DNA of 64,000 nucleotides from Paraburkholderia lacunae (lineage in GTDB: Bacteria > Pseudomonadota > Gammaproteobacteria > Burkholderiales > Burkholderiaceae), in assembly GCF_003353175.1 (NCBI RefSeq), contig NZ_QHKS01000011.1, forward strand, positions 212,663 to 276,662. Direction: 5' to 3'. Position 1 is the stretch's first letter; the number at the start of each line of letters is the position of its first letter. Below, one piece after another: positions 26,017 through 35,252 of this stretch. Position numbers and translations under genes: made by a program. Under the pieces are notes generated by a model that saw nothing but the letters and a program-made list of their open reading frames with translations, made no database searches and was not told where the DNA came from.

Positions 26017-26096
26017 ACGCGTCCCGTTGTAATACGGGTAACCCACGGCACGGCCTTTCTTCCGTGACCGCCTGTCTAGTTCTCAAGGAAATCGAC

Positions 26097-26369
26097 ATGT
26101 CCGCAGTTGAAACAAGCAAGAAGTCCGAAGTCGTTGCGCAATTCGCACGCGCCGCTAACGACACCGGCTCCCCCGAAGTTCAGGTCGCGCTGCTCACGAC
26201 CCGCATCAACGAACTGACCACGCACTTCAAGGAACACACGAAAGATCACCACAGCCGCCGCGGTCTGCTGCGCATGGTGAGCCGTCGTCGTAAGCTGCTC
26301 GACTACCTGAAGGGCAAGGACGCGGATCGTTACCGCGCACTGATCGAGAAGCTGGGTCTGCGTAAGTAA
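26097..26369 (+). CDS. rpsO: 30S ribosomal protein S15
   Basis: This 90-residue primary 16S rRNA-binding protein has the classic core TGSPEVQVALLTTRIN followed by LTTHFKEHTKDHHSRRGLL and MVSRRRKLLDYLK. Length is standard. Start ATG 26097 is preceded by AAGGAAA. A strong terminator follows, then pnp, the usual rpsO-pnp order. Confidence 0.98.
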   Translation: MSAVETSKKSEVVAQFARAANDTGSPEVQVALLTTRINELTTHFKEHTKDHHSRRGLLRMVSRRRKLLDYLKGKDADRYRALIEKLGLRK

Positions 26370-26390
26370 TCGGCCAGTCGTTCAGCAAGA

Positions 26391-26430
26391 TGCCTGTGTC
26401 AGTTCCGCTGATACAGGCATTTTGTTTTTG
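26391..26430 (+). terminator. Rho-independent terminator after rpsO
   Basis: The stem TGCCTGTGTCAG / CTGATACAGGCA (12 bp, one G-T pair) with a 5-base loop is followed by TTTTGTTTTT. Read-through to pnp is common in other bacteria. Confidence 0.93.
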
Positions 26431-26566
26431 AACGGTGCGCTTCATGTGATGCGCACCGTCTGTTGTCCGCGCTAACGTGCCTGCGCATGTGGCGCGGAGC
26501 GGAAAAAGCAGTAAATAAGCAGTAAAAAAGAGAAACACGGCCGGGCTGCAGGGCAGGGCTTTGTGT

Positions 26567-26609
26567 CATTCCAGCGGTTCGCGCGCGTAGAGCGTGGTTC
26601 TCTGGAATG
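26567..26609 (+). promoter_or_regulatory. pnp leader hairpin (possible RNase III target)
   Basis: CATTCCAG (26567-26574) and CTGGAATG (26602-26609) form an 8-bp arm around a 27-base inner region, about 90 bases before pnp. In E. coli pnp autoregulation needs an RNase III-cut leader hairpin in this position. The equivalence is inferred. No other gene is seen in the 326-bp rpsO-pnp gap. Confidence 0.5.
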
Positions 26610-26650
26610 GCATAACACTACTCTTCCCATGTGGCGCCGGTTCTGGCGTT

Positions 26651-26676
26651 GCCGCGCCGCTTCTGGTTCGCGCGGC
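26651..26676 (+). other. Second pnp leader hairpin
   Basis: GCCGCGC and GCGCGGC pair over 7 bp around a 12-base loop, ending 19 bases before the pnp start codon and just ahead of its GAGGA ribosome binding site. Confidence 0.5.
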
Positions 26677-26695
26677 ATTACGATGAGGAAAAGCA

Positions 26696-28843
26696 ATGAC
26701 TATGTTCAATAAAGTCGTCAAAGAGTTTCAGTGGGGACAGCATAAGGTTCGCCTCGAAACGGGCGAAATCGCCCGCCAGGCGAGCGGCGCAGTGATCGTC
26801 GACGTCGAAGACACCGTTGTGCTGGCTACAGTGGTCGGCGCCAAGACGGCCAAGCCGGGCCAGGACTTCTTCCCGCTGACCGTCGACTACCTCGAAAAGA
26901 CCTATGCCGCCGGCAAGATCCCGGGTGGCTTCTTCCGCCGCGAAGGCCGTCCGTCGGAAGGCGAAACGCTGATTTCGCGCCTGATCGACCGCCCGCTGCG
27001 CCCGCTGTTCCCGGAAGGCTTCTACAACGAAGTCCAGGTCGTGATCCACGTCCTGTCGCTGAACCCTGAAATCCCCGCTGACATCCCCGCGCTGATCGGC
27101 GCGTCGGCGGCGCTCGCCGTGTCCGGTCTGCCGTTCAACGGCCCGGTCGGCGCAGCGCGCGTGGCCTACATCAACAACGAATACGTGCTGAACCCGACGC
27201 GTCCGCAAATGAAGGACTCGGCGCTCGACCTGGTCGTCGCGGGTACGGAACGCGCGGTGCTGATGGTGGAATCGGAAGCGCAGCAACTGAGCGAAGAAGT
27301 GATGCTCGGCGCCGTGGTGTTCGGCCACGAGCAAATGCAGATCGCGATCGACGCGATTCATGATCTGGTCCGCGAAGGCGGCAAGCCGGAATGGGATTGG
27401 CAGCCGGCGGCGAAGAACGAGCCGCTGATCGCACGCGTGGCGGAACTGGCGCAAGCCGATTTGCTCGCCGCTTACCAGATTCGCGACAAGCAGGCGCGTT
27501 CGGCCAAGCTGAAGGAAGTCTACGGCGCCGTGTCCGCGAAGCTGGAAGAAGAAGCCGCGGCAGGTGGTGCGGTGGCGGCCGACAAGGCGACCGTCGGCAA
27601 CGTGCTGTTCGACATCGAAGCGAAGATCGTCCGCACGCAGATCCTGAACGGCGAGCCGCGTATCGACGGCCGCGACACGCGCACTGTGCGCCCGATCGAA
27701 ATCCGTACCGGCGTGCTGCCGCGTACGCACGGCTCGGCGCTGTTCACGCGCGGCGAAACGCAGGCGCTGGTTGTCGCGACGCTGGGCACCAAGGGCGACG
27801 AGCAGAACATCGACGCGCTCGAAGGCGAATACCGCGAGCGCTTCATGCTCCACTACAACATGCCTCCGTTCGCGACCGGCGAAACGGGCCGCGTCGGTTC
27901 GCCGAAGCGCCGTGAAATCGGCCACGGCCGTCTGGCCAAGCGCGCACTGGCCGCGTGCCTGCCGAGCGCCGACGAATTCGGCTACTCGATCCGAGTCGTG
28001 TCGGAAATCACCGAATCGAACGGTTCGTCGTCGATGGCTTCGGTGTGCGGCGGCTGCCTCGCACTGATGGACGCCGGCGTGCCGATGAAGGCGCACGTCG
28101 CTGGCATCGCGATGGGCCTGATCCTCGAAGGCAACAAGTTTGCCGTGCTGACCGACATTCTCGGCGACGAAGACCATCTCGGCGATATGGACTTCAAGGT
28201 GGCGGGTACCGAGCAAGGCGTGACCGCGCTGCAAATGGACATCAAGATCCAGGGCATCACCAAGGAAATCATGCAGGTCGCCCTCGCGCAAGCGAAGGAA
28301 GGCCGTATGCACATCCTCGGCAAGATGACCTCGGCGGTGTCCGGCGCGAACACGCAACTGTCGGAGTTCGCACCGCGCATGATCACCATCAAGATCAACC
28401 CGGAAAAGATCCGCGACGTGATCGGCAAGGGTGGTTCGGTGATTCGCGCGCTGACTGAAGAAACCGGTACGACGATCGACATTTCGGACGACGGCGTCGT
28501 CACCATTGCGAGCACGAGCAGCGAAGGGATGGCCGAAGCGAAGAAGCGTATCGAGAACATCACGCTGGAAGTCGAAGTGGGCCAGGTGTACGAAGGTACC
28601 GTGCTCAAGCTGCTCGATTTCGGCGCGATCGTGAACATCCTGCCGGGCAAGGACGGTCTGCTGCACATCTCCGAAATCGCCAACGAGCGTATCAAGGACA
28701 TCAACGACTACCTGAAGGATGGCCAGCAAGTGAAGGTCAAGGTCATCCAGACTGACGAAAAGGGTCGCGTGCGTTTGTCGGCCAAGGCGTTGCTGAACGA
28801 CGCCGCGTCGGGCGCGCCGCAAGGCGAGCCGACGCCGCAGTAA
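26696..28843 (+). CDS. pnp: Polyribonucleotide nucleotidyltransferase (PNPase)
   Basis: This 715-residue phosphorolytic 3'-5' exoribonuclease is a core of the RNA degradosome. Two RNase PH-like domains (about residues 5-230 and 320-545) flank an all-helical linker. A KH domain has the GKGG loop near 577-580, and a C-terminal S1 domain begins around 620 (VGQVYEGTVLKLLDFGAIV). The conserved SIRVVSEITESNGSSSMA block is present. Start ATG follows GAGGA at 26684. Length is normal for the family. A strong terminator follows. Confidence 0.98.
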   Translation: MTMFNKVVKEFQWGQHKVRLETGEIARQASGAVIVDVEDTVVLATVVGAKTAKPGQDFFPLTVDYLEKTYAAGKIPGGFFRREGRPSEGETLISRLIDRPLRPLFPEGFYNEVQVVIHVLSLNPEIPADIPALIGASAALAVSGLPFNGPVGAARVAYINNEYVLNPTRPQMKDSALDLVVAGTERAVLMVESEAQQLSEEVMLGAVVFGHEQMQIAIDAIHDLVREGGKPEWDWQPAAKNEPLIARVAELAQADLLAAYQIRDKQARSAKLKEVYGAVSAKLEEEAAAGGAVAADKATVGNVLFDIEAKIVRTQILNGEPRIDGRDTRTVRPIEIRTGVLPRTHGSALFTRGETQALVVATLGTKGDEQNIDALEGEYRERFMLHYNMPPFATGETGRVGSPKRREIGHGRLAKRALAACLPSADEFGYSIRVVSEITESNGSSSMASVCGGCLALMDAGVPMKAHVAGIAMGLILEGNKFAVLTDILGDEDHLGDMDFKVAGTEQGVTALQMDIKIQGITKEIMQVALAQAKEGRMHILGKMTSAVSGANTQLSEFAPRMITIKINPEKIRDVIGKGGSVIRALTEETGTTIDISDDGVVTIASTSSEGMAEAKKRIENITLEVEVGQVYEGTVLKLLDFGAIVNILPGKDGLLHISEIANERIKDINDYLKDGQQVKVKVIQTDEKGRVRLSAKALLNDAASGAPQGEPTPQ

Positions 28844-28857
28844 TGCGGTAGAAGGCA

Positions 28858-28892
28858 ACGGCCGGCAGCGTGAATGCGCGCCGGCCGTTTTT
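28858..28892 (+). terminator. Rho-independent terminator after pnp
   Basis: ACGGCCGGC and GCCGGCCGT form a 9-bp GC-rich stem around a 13-base loop, followed by TTTTT. Confidence 0.9.
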
Positions 28893-29001
28893 CATGCAGG
28901 GTGCAGGATGGTTTGCACTGCGACCAGATGAAGACGAGTGAAAGCGGGTACTCTGTTTGCATGGAGCGCTTCGTGGCCGTTCGGACGATTCGTGTTCCCC
29001 A

Positions 29002-29029
29002 ATCCCCCAAGGGGACTTCCTTCGGGGCG
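29002..29029. repeat. 28-bp dispersed intergenic repeat, copy 2
   Basis: Identical to 8025-8052. Here the stem is extended by AATCCC (29001-29006) with GGGATT (29031-29036) and by GGACGA (28982-28987) with TCGTCC (29037-29042). It lies 57 bases before the quinone oxidoreductase start, in its probable leader. Confidence 0.8.
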
Positions 29030-29086
29030 AGGGATTTCGTCCTGGGCGCTGGTACGCAACGCAATCCAATCTTGGAGTTGACGCAG

Positions 29087-30103
29087 ATGAGAGCGATCGA
29101 AATCACTGAATTCGGCGCGCCGGAAGTCCTGAAACTGGCGGAGCGGCCGATGCCGCAGCCGAAAGCGGGCGAGGTGCTGATCAAGGTGGCGGCTTCGGGC
29201 ATCAACCGTCCGGACGTGTTCCAGCGCAAGGGTGGCTATGCGCCGCCGCCGGGCGCGTCGGATTTGCCGGGGCTCGAAGTGGCGGGCGAGATTGTCGGCG
29301 GCACGATCGACGAAAAGAACAACCCATTCGGTCTGAAGAGCGGCGATCGCGTGTGCGCGCTGCTGGCGGGCGGCGGCTACGCGGAATATGTGGCGGCGCC
29401 GCTGCTGCAGTGCTTGCCCGTGCCGGCGGGTCTGTCGGATGTGGAGGCGGCTTCGCTGCCGGAGACGTTTTTCACGGTGTGGAGCAACGTCTTCGACCGC
29501 GCACAACTTGGCGCTGGCGAAGGTGGGCCGAATGAGACCCTGCTGGTGCAGGGCGGTTCGAGCGGCATCGGTGTCACGGCGATCCAGATTGCGCACGCAC
29601 TCGGTTTTCGCGTGTTCGCCACTGCCGGTTCGGACGAAAAGTGTCGCGCATGCGAAGCGCTCGGCGCGGAGCGCGCGATCAACTACAAGACTGAAGATTT
29701 CGTCGAAGTCATCAAGTCGCTGACGAACGATCGCGGCGTCGACGTGATTCTCGACATGGTGGCCGGCAACTACGTGCCGCGTGAGCTGTCGGCGCTGGCC
29801 GACGGCGGGCGCATCGTGGTGATCGCGTTGCTCGGCGGCGCGAAGGCGGAAGTGAATCTGAACGAAGTGCTGCGCCGTCGTCTGACGGTGACCGGCTCGA
29901 CGCTGCGTCCGCGGCCGAGCGAATTCAAGGCGAAGATTGCCGCGCAACTGAAAGAGCGCGTGTGGCCGCTTCTCGAGGAAGGCCGCATCAAGCCGGTGGT
30001 GTACCGCGTGTTTCCGGCGGCGCAGGCTGCCGACGCGCATGCACTGATGGAAAGCAGTCTGCACGTCGGCAAGATCGTATTGACTTGGGGTCAGGACGCT
30101 TGA
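29087..30103 (+). CDS. NAD(P)H:quinone oxidoreductase (zeta-crystallin/PIG3 type)
   Basis: This 338-residue medium-chain dehydrogenase without zinc ligands has an N-terminal GroES-like domain (about 1-120) and a Rossmann domain with GGSSGIGVTAIQIA. It carries the quinone oxidoreductase pattern SGINRPDVFQRKGGY. It probably reduces quinones by single-electron transfer with NADPH. I chose ATG 29087, where the family begins (MRAIEITEFG), with GGAG upstream; the frame is open another 71 codons but that part includes the structured repeat. Confidence 0.92.
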   Translation: MRAIEITEFGAPEVLKLAERPMPQPKAGEVLIKVAASGINRPDVFQRKGGYAPPPGASDLPGLEVAGEIVGGTIDEKNNPFGLKSGDRVCALLAGGGYAEYVAAPLLQCLPVPAGLSDVEAASLPETFFTVWSNVFDRAQLGAGEGGPNETLLVQGGSSGIGVTAIQIAHALGFRVFATAGSDEKCRACEALGAERAINYKTEDFVEVIKSLTNDRGVDVILDMVAGNYVPRELSALADGGRIVVIALLGGAKAEVNLNEVLRRRLTVTGSTLRPRPSEFKAKIAAQLKERVWPLLEEGRIKPVVYRVFPAAQAADAHALMESSLHVGKIVLTWGQDA

Positions 30104-30248
30104 CGAGGCCGGTTTGACCCGATCCACCCCACGCAGTAAAATTGCGCGTTTTGCGCACGCCGCGTAAATCCGAAAGGCGGACTGTCAGCGCAATCAAGGC
30201 GCGAGGCATGGCGCCAAGCGAAGTCCGCCGCCACGACAAGACGAGACG

Positions 30249-31028
30249 ATGTCGAAACAACGAGCCAAACTGGTAGTCGGTAACTGGAAGATGCACGGGC
30301 GCCTCGCCGATAACGCCGCGCTGTTGCAGGCGGTAGTGCAGGGCGCCGACGAATTGCCGGCCGACGTGCGTGTCGGCGTCTGTGTGCCGTGTCCGTATCT
30401 TGCGCAGACGCAAGCGTTGCTGGAAGGCAGCCGGGTCGTGTGGGGCGTGCAGGACGTGTCCGCCTTCACGCACGGTGCTTATACCGGCGAAGTGGCGGCG
30501 CAGATGGTCGTGGATTTCGGCGCGGCGCTGGCTATCGTCGGACATTCGGAGCGCCGCGCCTACCATCGCGAAAGCGCGGAACTGGTGGCGGTGAAGGCAC
30601 AGCGTGCACTGGAAGCGGGCTTGACGCCGATCGTTTGCGTCGGCGAAACGCTCGAAGAACGCGAGGCCGGTTCGACCGAGCAGGTAGTCGGCGCGCAACT
30701 GGATGAAGTGCTGGCGAAATTGTCGGCGCAAGAGGCGGCGCGTATCGTTGTTGCGTATGAGCCAGTGTGGGCCATCGGCACCGGCAAGAGTGCGACGTCG
30801 GAGCAGGCGCAGGCCGTTCACGCATTTCTGCGTTCGCGTCTTGCGGCAAAGGGCGCGGCTGTTGCGGACGTGCCGGTGTTGTATGGCGGCAGCGTGAAGC
30901 CGGAGAACGCGGAAGAATTGTTCTGTCAGCCGGATATCGACGGTGGCCTGATCGGCGGCGCGTCGTTGAAAGACCAGGATTTCCTGGCGATCTGCAAAGC
31001 GGCGGGCGCGGCAAGCGTCGCCGGTTAA
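30249..31028 (+). CDS. tpiA: Triosephosphate isomerase
   Basis: This 259-residue TIM-barrel enzyme interconverts dihydroxyacetone phosphate and glyceraldehyde-3-phosphate. Active-site residues are visible: N12 and K14 in VGNWKMHG, His in GHSERR, and Glu in AYEPVWAIGTGKSA with the mobile loop. GGSVKPENA binds phosphate. Length is typical. secG follows 82 bases later, as in many betaproteobacteria. Confidence 0.97.
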   Translation: MSKQRAKLVVGNWKMHGRLADNAALLQAVVQGADELPADVRVGVCVPCPYLAQTQALLEGSRVVWGVQDVSAFTHGAYTGEVAAQMVVDFGAALAIVGHSERRAYHRESAELVAVKAQRALEAGLTPIVCVGETLEEREAGSTEQVVGAQLDEVLAKLSAQEAARIVVAYEPVWAIGTGKSATSEQAQAVHAFLRSRLAAKGAAVADVPVLYGGSVKPENAEELFCQPDIDGGLIGGASLKDQDFLAICKAAGAASVAG

Positions 31029-31110
31029 GCAGGGCGCCTCGGCGAGGATGACCCAATCCCGCGCGGCACACCTCGTGTGGCGCGGTTAAATAAAGACTCA
31101 GGTGAGTGTA

Positions 31111-31488
31111 ATGCTGTATTTGAAAACATTGATTATCGTCGTTCAGTTGTTGTCGGCGCTCGGGGTCATCGGCCTCGTCTTGCTGCAGCACGGCAAGGGC
31201 GCCGATATGGGCGCTGCTTTTGGTAGCGGCGCGTCGGGCAGCTTGTTCGGTGCGACGGGTTCGGCGAACTTTCTGTCGCGTACAACAGCGGTTCTGGCGG
31301 CGGTGTTTTTCGTCACCACGTTGACACTGACGTATCTCGGTGCGTATCGTGCGAAACCCTCTGCAGGCTTGCTGGGCGCGGCGGTGACTGCTCCGGTTGC
31401 GGCTTCCGCTGCATCCGCGCCGGCAGGTGCTTCGGCTGCATTGCCGGCGTCGGCTGCATCCGTCCCGGGCCAGGACGTGCCGAAATAA
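31111..31488 (+). CDS. secG: Protein translocase subunit SecG
   Basis: This 125-residue inner-membrane protein assists SecYEG. Two membrane helices are present (about residues 2-20 and 50-72), joined by the diagnostic loop GKGADMGAAFGSGASGSLFG. The C-terminal roughly 45 residues are Ala/Ser/Pro-rich and low complexity, longer than in E. coli (110 residues). I chose ATG 31111, spaced correctly from AGGTGA; GTG 31102 is in frame. Confidence 0.95.
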   Translation: MLYLKTLIIVVQLLSALGVIGLVLLQHGKGADMGAAFGSGASGSLFGATGSANFLSRTTAVLAAVFFVTTLTLTYLGAYRAKPSAGLLGAAVTAPVAASAASAPAGASAALPASAASVPGQDVPK

Positions 31489-31516
31489 ATTTTTCGTTCA
31501 AAGTGCCTTTTGTGCG

Positions 31517-31545
31517 TTGAACAAACTGTTTAGACAAGTTACAAT
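31517..31545 (+). promoter_or_regulatory. Promoter of the tRNA-Leu gene
   Basis: TTGAAC, a 17-bp spacer and TACAAT form a near-consensus sigma-70 promoter, about 57 bases before the tRNA. The AT-rich DNA around it is typical of stable RNA promoters. Confidence 0.7.
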
Positions 31546-31602
31546 TCAAGTCTTGAAGCGATTCGCGGGTTTTATAAGTTGTTTTCCCGGATTGCATACA
31601 GT

Positions 31603-31687
31603 GCCGACGTGGTGAAATTGGTAGACACGCTATCTTGAGGGGGTAGTGGCGAAAGCTGTGCGAGTTCGAGTCTCGCCGTCGGCACCA
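31603..31687 (+). tRNA. tRNA-Leu (anticodon GAG)
   Basis: The 85-base gene ends in an encoded CCA. The acceptor stem GCCGACG pairs with CGTCGGC, with A as discriminator. The anticodon stem CTATC / GGTAG holds the loop TTGAGGG. A long variable arm and GTTCGAGTC T-loop complete a class II tRNA. It reads CUC and CUU leucine codons. Confidence 0.97.
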
Positions 31688-31696
31688 ATGTTATCG

Positions 31697-31733
31697 AATG
31701 CCAGCCGCTTGCTTCGCTCCGGCTGGCATTTTC
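31697..31733 (+). terminator. Rho-independent terminator after tRNA-Leu
   Basis: AATGCCAGCCG and CGGCTGGCATT form an 11-bp stem with a 12-base loop, ending in TTTT. Confidence 0.9.
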
Positions 31734-31800
31734 ACTTCTGGCTCGCTGCTTGCGTTGGGCTTGCCAAGTTGAGCATCCCGAAGTGATTTCGCGTCAGAAG

Positions 31801-31809
31801 TGCTATGCT
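31801..31809 (+). promoter_or_regulatory. Possible nuo operon promoter (extended -10)
   Basis: TGCTATGCT is an extended -10 with TATGCT at 31804-31809. It lies about 38 bases before the nuoA start. No convincing -35 is seen. Confidence 0.35.
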
Positions 31810-31846
31810 CCTGACGGCACTCAGAACCAACCGATTGAGGATAGTC

Positions 31847-32206
31847 TTGAACCTCGCAGCCTATTTCCCCGTCTTGTTGTTCCTCATTGTGGGCACCGGT
31901 TTAGGCGTAGCACTGGTCAGTATCGGCAAGATCCTCGGTCCCAACAAGCCCGATACCGAGAAAAACGCACCGTACGAGTGCGGCTTCGAAGCATTCGAAG
32001 ATGCGCGCATGAAGTTCGATGTGCGCTACTACCTCGTCGCCATTCTCTTCATCATTTTCGATCTTGAAACCGCGTTCCTGTTCCCGTGGGGGGTAGCCCT
32101 GCGCGACATCGGTTGGACGGGTTTCATGGCGATGATGATTTTCCTGCTCGAATTCCTGCTGGGCTTCGCCTATATCTGGAAGAAGGGCGGCCTCGACTGG
32201 GAATGA
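31847..32206 (+). CDS. nuoA: NADH-quinone oxidoreductase subunit A
   Basis: This 119-residue membrane subunit of complex I has three helices and the loop PYECGFEAFEDARMKFDVRYY. The start appears to be TTG at 31847, preceded by GAGG, because it gives the family length and N-terminus (NLAAYFPVLLF); the frame continues upstream without another sensible start. It is the first gene of nuoA-N. Confidence 0.95.
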   Translation: MNLAAYFPVLLFLIVGTGLGVALVSIGKILGPNKPDTEKNAPYECGFEAFEDARMKFDVRYYLVAILFIIFDLETAFLFPWGVALRDIGWTGFMAMMIFLLEFLLGFAYIWKKGGLDWE

Positions 32207-32268
32207 TGGATTAATCGCCGGTTTGCGTGGGTGGCCTGGCTTGCCACCCCGTCTGGAGTGGAAAGCAA

Positions 32269-32748
32269 ATGAGTATCGAAGGGGTCTTGAAGGAAGGGTT
32301 TGTCACCACCACGGCTGACAAGCTGATCAACTGGACGCGCACTGGCTCCTTGTGGCCGATGACGTTCGGTCTTGCGTGTTGTGCGGTCGAGATGATGCAT
32401 GCGGGTGCTGCCCGTTATGACCTCGACCGTTTTGGTGTGGTGTTTCGTCCCAGTCCGCGTCAGTCGGACGTGATGATCGTCGCCGGCACGCTGTGCAACA
32501 AGATGGCGCCTGCTCTGCGCAAGGTCTACGACCAGATGGCGGAACCGCGCTGGGTGATCTCGATGGGCTCGTGCGCGAACGGCGGCGGCTACTACCACTA
32601 TTCCTATTCGGTAGTGCGCGGCTGCGACCGGATCGTGCCGGTCGACGTCTACGTACCGGGTTGCCCGCCTACGGCGGAAGCGCTGGTGTACGGCGTGATC
32701 CAGTTGCAGGCCAAGATCCGCCGCACCAACACCATCGCCCGTCAATAA
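32269..32748 (+). CDS. nuoB: NADH-quinone oxidoreductase subunit B
   Basis: This 159-residue peripheral-arm subunit carries iron-sulfur cluster N2, next to the quinone site. The ligands are visible: the tandem cysteines in CCAVEMMHA, the cysteine in GSCANGGGY and the cysteine in [10 protein letters not shown]. The start ATG 32269 has GGAG upstream. Confidence 0.97.
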
Positions 32749-32769
32749 GGCCAACGCCTCCCCCACAAT

Positions 32770-33372
32770 ATGGCAAGCAAACTCGAGACCCTGAAAGCGA
32801 ACCTCGAGGCGGCCTTTGGCGGCCTCCTGCTGAGCACTACCGAGGCAATCGGTGAGTTGACGATCGTCGTGAAGCCTGGCGACTACCTCAACGTGGCAAC
32901 GCGTCTGCGTGACGATCGCTCGTTCGGCTTCGAGCAGTTGATCGATCTGTGTGGCGTCGACTACCAGACCTACGCCGACGGCGCATACGACGGCCCGCGT
33001 TTCGCGGCCGTGCTGCATCTGTTGTCAGTGCAGAACAACTGGCGTCTGCGTGTGCGCGTGTTCGCACCGGACGACGAAGTGCCGATCCTCCCGTCTGTCG
33101 TCGAAATCTGGAATTCGGCCAACTGGTACGAGCGCGAAGCATTCGACCTGTACGGAATCGTTTTCGAAGGTCATCCGGACCTGCGCCGTATCCTGACCGA
33201 CTACGGTTTCATCGGTCACCCGTTCCGCAAAGATTTCCCCGTCTCCGGCTACGTCGAAATGCGTTACGACCCGGAAGAGAAGCGCGTCGTCTATCAGCCT
33301 GTGACGATCGAGCCGCGGGAAATCACGCCGCGCGTGATCCGCGAGGATCACTATGGCGGTCTGAAACACTAA
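32770..33372 (+). CDS. nuoC: NADH-quinone oxidoreductase subunit C
   Basis: This 200-residue subunit of the connecting part of complex I has the 30-kDa motif EREAFDLYGIVFEGHPDLRR and RILTDYGFIGHPFRKDFP. It is separate from nuoD here, unlike the fused NuoCD of enterobacteria. Confidence 0.96.
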   Translation: MASKLETLKANLEAAFGGLLLSTTEAIGELTIVVKPGDYLNVATRLRDDRSFGFEQLIDLCGVDYQTYADGAYDGPRFAAVLHLLSVQNNWRLRVRVFAPDDEVPILPSVVEIWNSANWYEREAFDLYGIVFEGHPDLRRILTDYGFIGHPFRKDFPVSGYVEMRYDPEEKRVVYQPVTIEPREITPRVIREDHYGGLKH

Positions 33373-33381
33373 GAGAACGCC

Positions 33382-34635
33382 ATGGCAGAGATCAAGAACT
33401 ACACGCTCAACTTCGGCCCGCAGCACCCGGCAGCGCACGGCGTGCTGCGCCTTGTGCTCGAACTCGACGGCGAAGTCATTCAGCGCGCCGATCCGCATAT
33501 CGGCCTGCTGCATCGTGCGACTGAAAAGCTCGCGGAAACCAAAACGTTTATCCAGTCCGTGCCGTACATGGACCGTCTCGACTACGTGTCGATGATGGTC
33601 AACGAGCACGGCTATGTGATGGCGATCGAAAAGCTGCTCGGCATCGACGTGCCGGTGCGCGCGCAATACATCCGCGTCATGTTCGACGAAATCACGCGCG
33701 TGCTGAACCACTTGATGTGGATCGGCGCACACGCGCTCGACGTCGGCGCGATGGCGGTGTTTCTGTATGCGTTTCGTGAACGCGAAGACCTGATGGACGT
33801 GTACGAAGCTGTGTCCGGCGCACGGATGCACGCGGCGTATTACCGTCCGGGTGGCGTGTATCGCGATCTGCCGGATGCGATGCCGCAATACAAGGCATCG
33901 AAGATTCGCAATGCGAAGGCGTTGTCGAAGATGAACGAGAACCGCCAGGGTTCGCTGCTCGACTTCATCGACGATTTCTTCACGCGTTTCCCGAAGTGCG
34001 TAGACGAGTACGAAACGCTGCTCACCGACAACCGCATCTGGAAGCAGCGTCTGGTTGGTATCGGCGTAGTCAGCCCGGAACGCGCGCTGCAACTTGGCAT
34101 GACCGGCGCGATGCTGCGCGGCTCGGGTATCGAGTGGGATCTGCGCAAGAAGCAGCCGTACGAAGTCTATGACAAGCTCGATTTCGACATTCCGGTCGGC
34201 GTCAATGGCGATTGTTATGACCGGTATCTGGTTCGTGTGGAAGAAATGCGCCAATCCACGCGGATTGTGAAACAGTGCATTGATTGGCTGCGTAAGAATT
34301 CCGGTCCTGTGATGATCGACAATCACAAAGTTGCGCCGCCGTCGCGCGTCGGCATGAAGTCGAACATGGAAGAGCTGATTCACCACTTCAAGCTCTTCAC
34401 GGAGGGCTTCCACGTGCCTGAAGGCGAAGCCTACGCGGCCGTCGAACATCCGAAGGGCGAGTTCGGTATCTACCTGATCTCGGACGGCGCGAACAAGCCG
34501 TATCGTCTGAAGATCCGCGCACCGGGCTATGCGCACTTGTCCGCTCTCGATGAAATGGCGCGCGGTCACATGATCGCCGATGCTGTGACGATCATCGGCA
34601 CGCAGGACATCGTGTTCGGCGAAGTGGATCGCTAG
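33382..34635 (+). CDS. nuoD: NADH-quinone oxidoreductase subunit D
   Basis: This 417-residue 49-kDa-type subunit forms the quinone-binding site with NuoB. It starts with NYTLNFGPQHPAAHGVLRL. GLLHRATEKL and the conserved YAFREREDLMDVYEA are present, and it ends GTQDIVFGEVDR. It is intact and at normal length. Confidence 0.97.
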   Translation: MAEIKNYTLNFGPQHPAAHGVLRLVLELDGEVIQRADPHIGLLHRATEKLAETKTFIQSVPYMDRLDYVSMMVNEHGYVMAIEKLLGIDVPVRAQYIRVMFDEITRVLNHLMWIGAHALDVGAMAVFLYAFREREDLMDVYEAVSGARMHAAYYRPGGVYRDLPDAMPQYKASKIRNAKALSKMNENRQGSLLDFIDDFFTRFPKCVDEYETLLTDNRIWKQRLVGIGVVSPERALQLGMTGAMLRGSGIEWDLRKKQPYEVYDKLDFDIPVGVNGDCYDRYLVRVEEMRQSTRIVKQCIDWLRKNSGPVMIDNHKVAPPSRVGMKSNMEELIHHFKLFTEGFHVPEGEAYAAVEHPKGEFGIYLISDGANKPYRLKIRAPGYAHLSALDEMARGHMIADAVTIIGTQDIVFGEVDR

Positions 34636-34766
34636 GACGTATTCATCGGCGCGCGTCTTCAGATTGCACCGAAGCGCGCGTCAAGCAAAGGAACGCCGGG
34701 TCTGTCGCAGCATTGTGTGAGCGGCAGGTTTTCGTTCGGTAGGAATTGAAAGAGTCGTGTCTGAAA

Positions 34767-35252
34767 ATGATCTCAGCTGAAGGCCTGAAAGAAATCGATC
34801 GCGCGATCGCGAAGTATCCCGCCGATCAGAAACAGTCCGCCGTGATGTCGGCGTTGGCCACTGCTCAGGAAGAGCATGGCTGGCTGTCGCCCGAACTCAT
34901 GCAGTTCGTCGCGGACTATCTCGGCATGCCGGCAGTCGCCGTGCAGGAGGTGGCTACCTTCTACACGATGTATGAGACCTCGCCGGTCGGCAAGCACAAG
35001 ATCACGCTCTGCACGAACCTGCCGTGCCAGCTCGGCCCGGACGGCGGTGCCGACAGCGCTGCTGAATATCTGAAGCAGAAGCTCGGCATCGACTTCGGCG
35101 AAACCACGGCGGACGGCAAGTTCACCCTCAAAGAAGGTGAGTGCATGGGTTCGTGCGGCGACGCGCCGGTGATGCTGGTGAACAACCATCGCATGTGCAG
35201 CTTCATGAGCCGCGAGAAGATCGACCAGCTGCTCGAGGAACTTTCGAAATGA
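34767..35252 (+). CDS. nuoE: NADH-quinone oxidoreductase subunit E
   Basis: This 161-residue thioredoxin-like subunit holds the [2Fe-2S] cluster N1a. Ligands are in CTNLPCQ and CMGSCG. I chose ATG 34767 for the family length; TTG 34746 is in frame but its Shine-Dalgarno spacing is too short. Its stop overlaps the nuoF start as ATGA. Confidence 0.95.
   Translation: MISAEGLKEIDRAIAKYPADQKQSAVMSALATAQEEHGWLSPELMQFVADYLGMPAVAVQEVATFYTMYETSPVGKHKITLCTNLPCQLGPDGGADSAAEYLKQKLGIDFGETTADGKFTLKEGECMGSCGDAPVMLVNNHRMCSFMSREKIDQLLEELSK

Noticed and set aside
26678..28858. 726-codon open frame antisense to pnp
   Set aside because: Same cause: antisense of a highly biased gene; composition dominated by Arg, His, Asp and Val and no motif.
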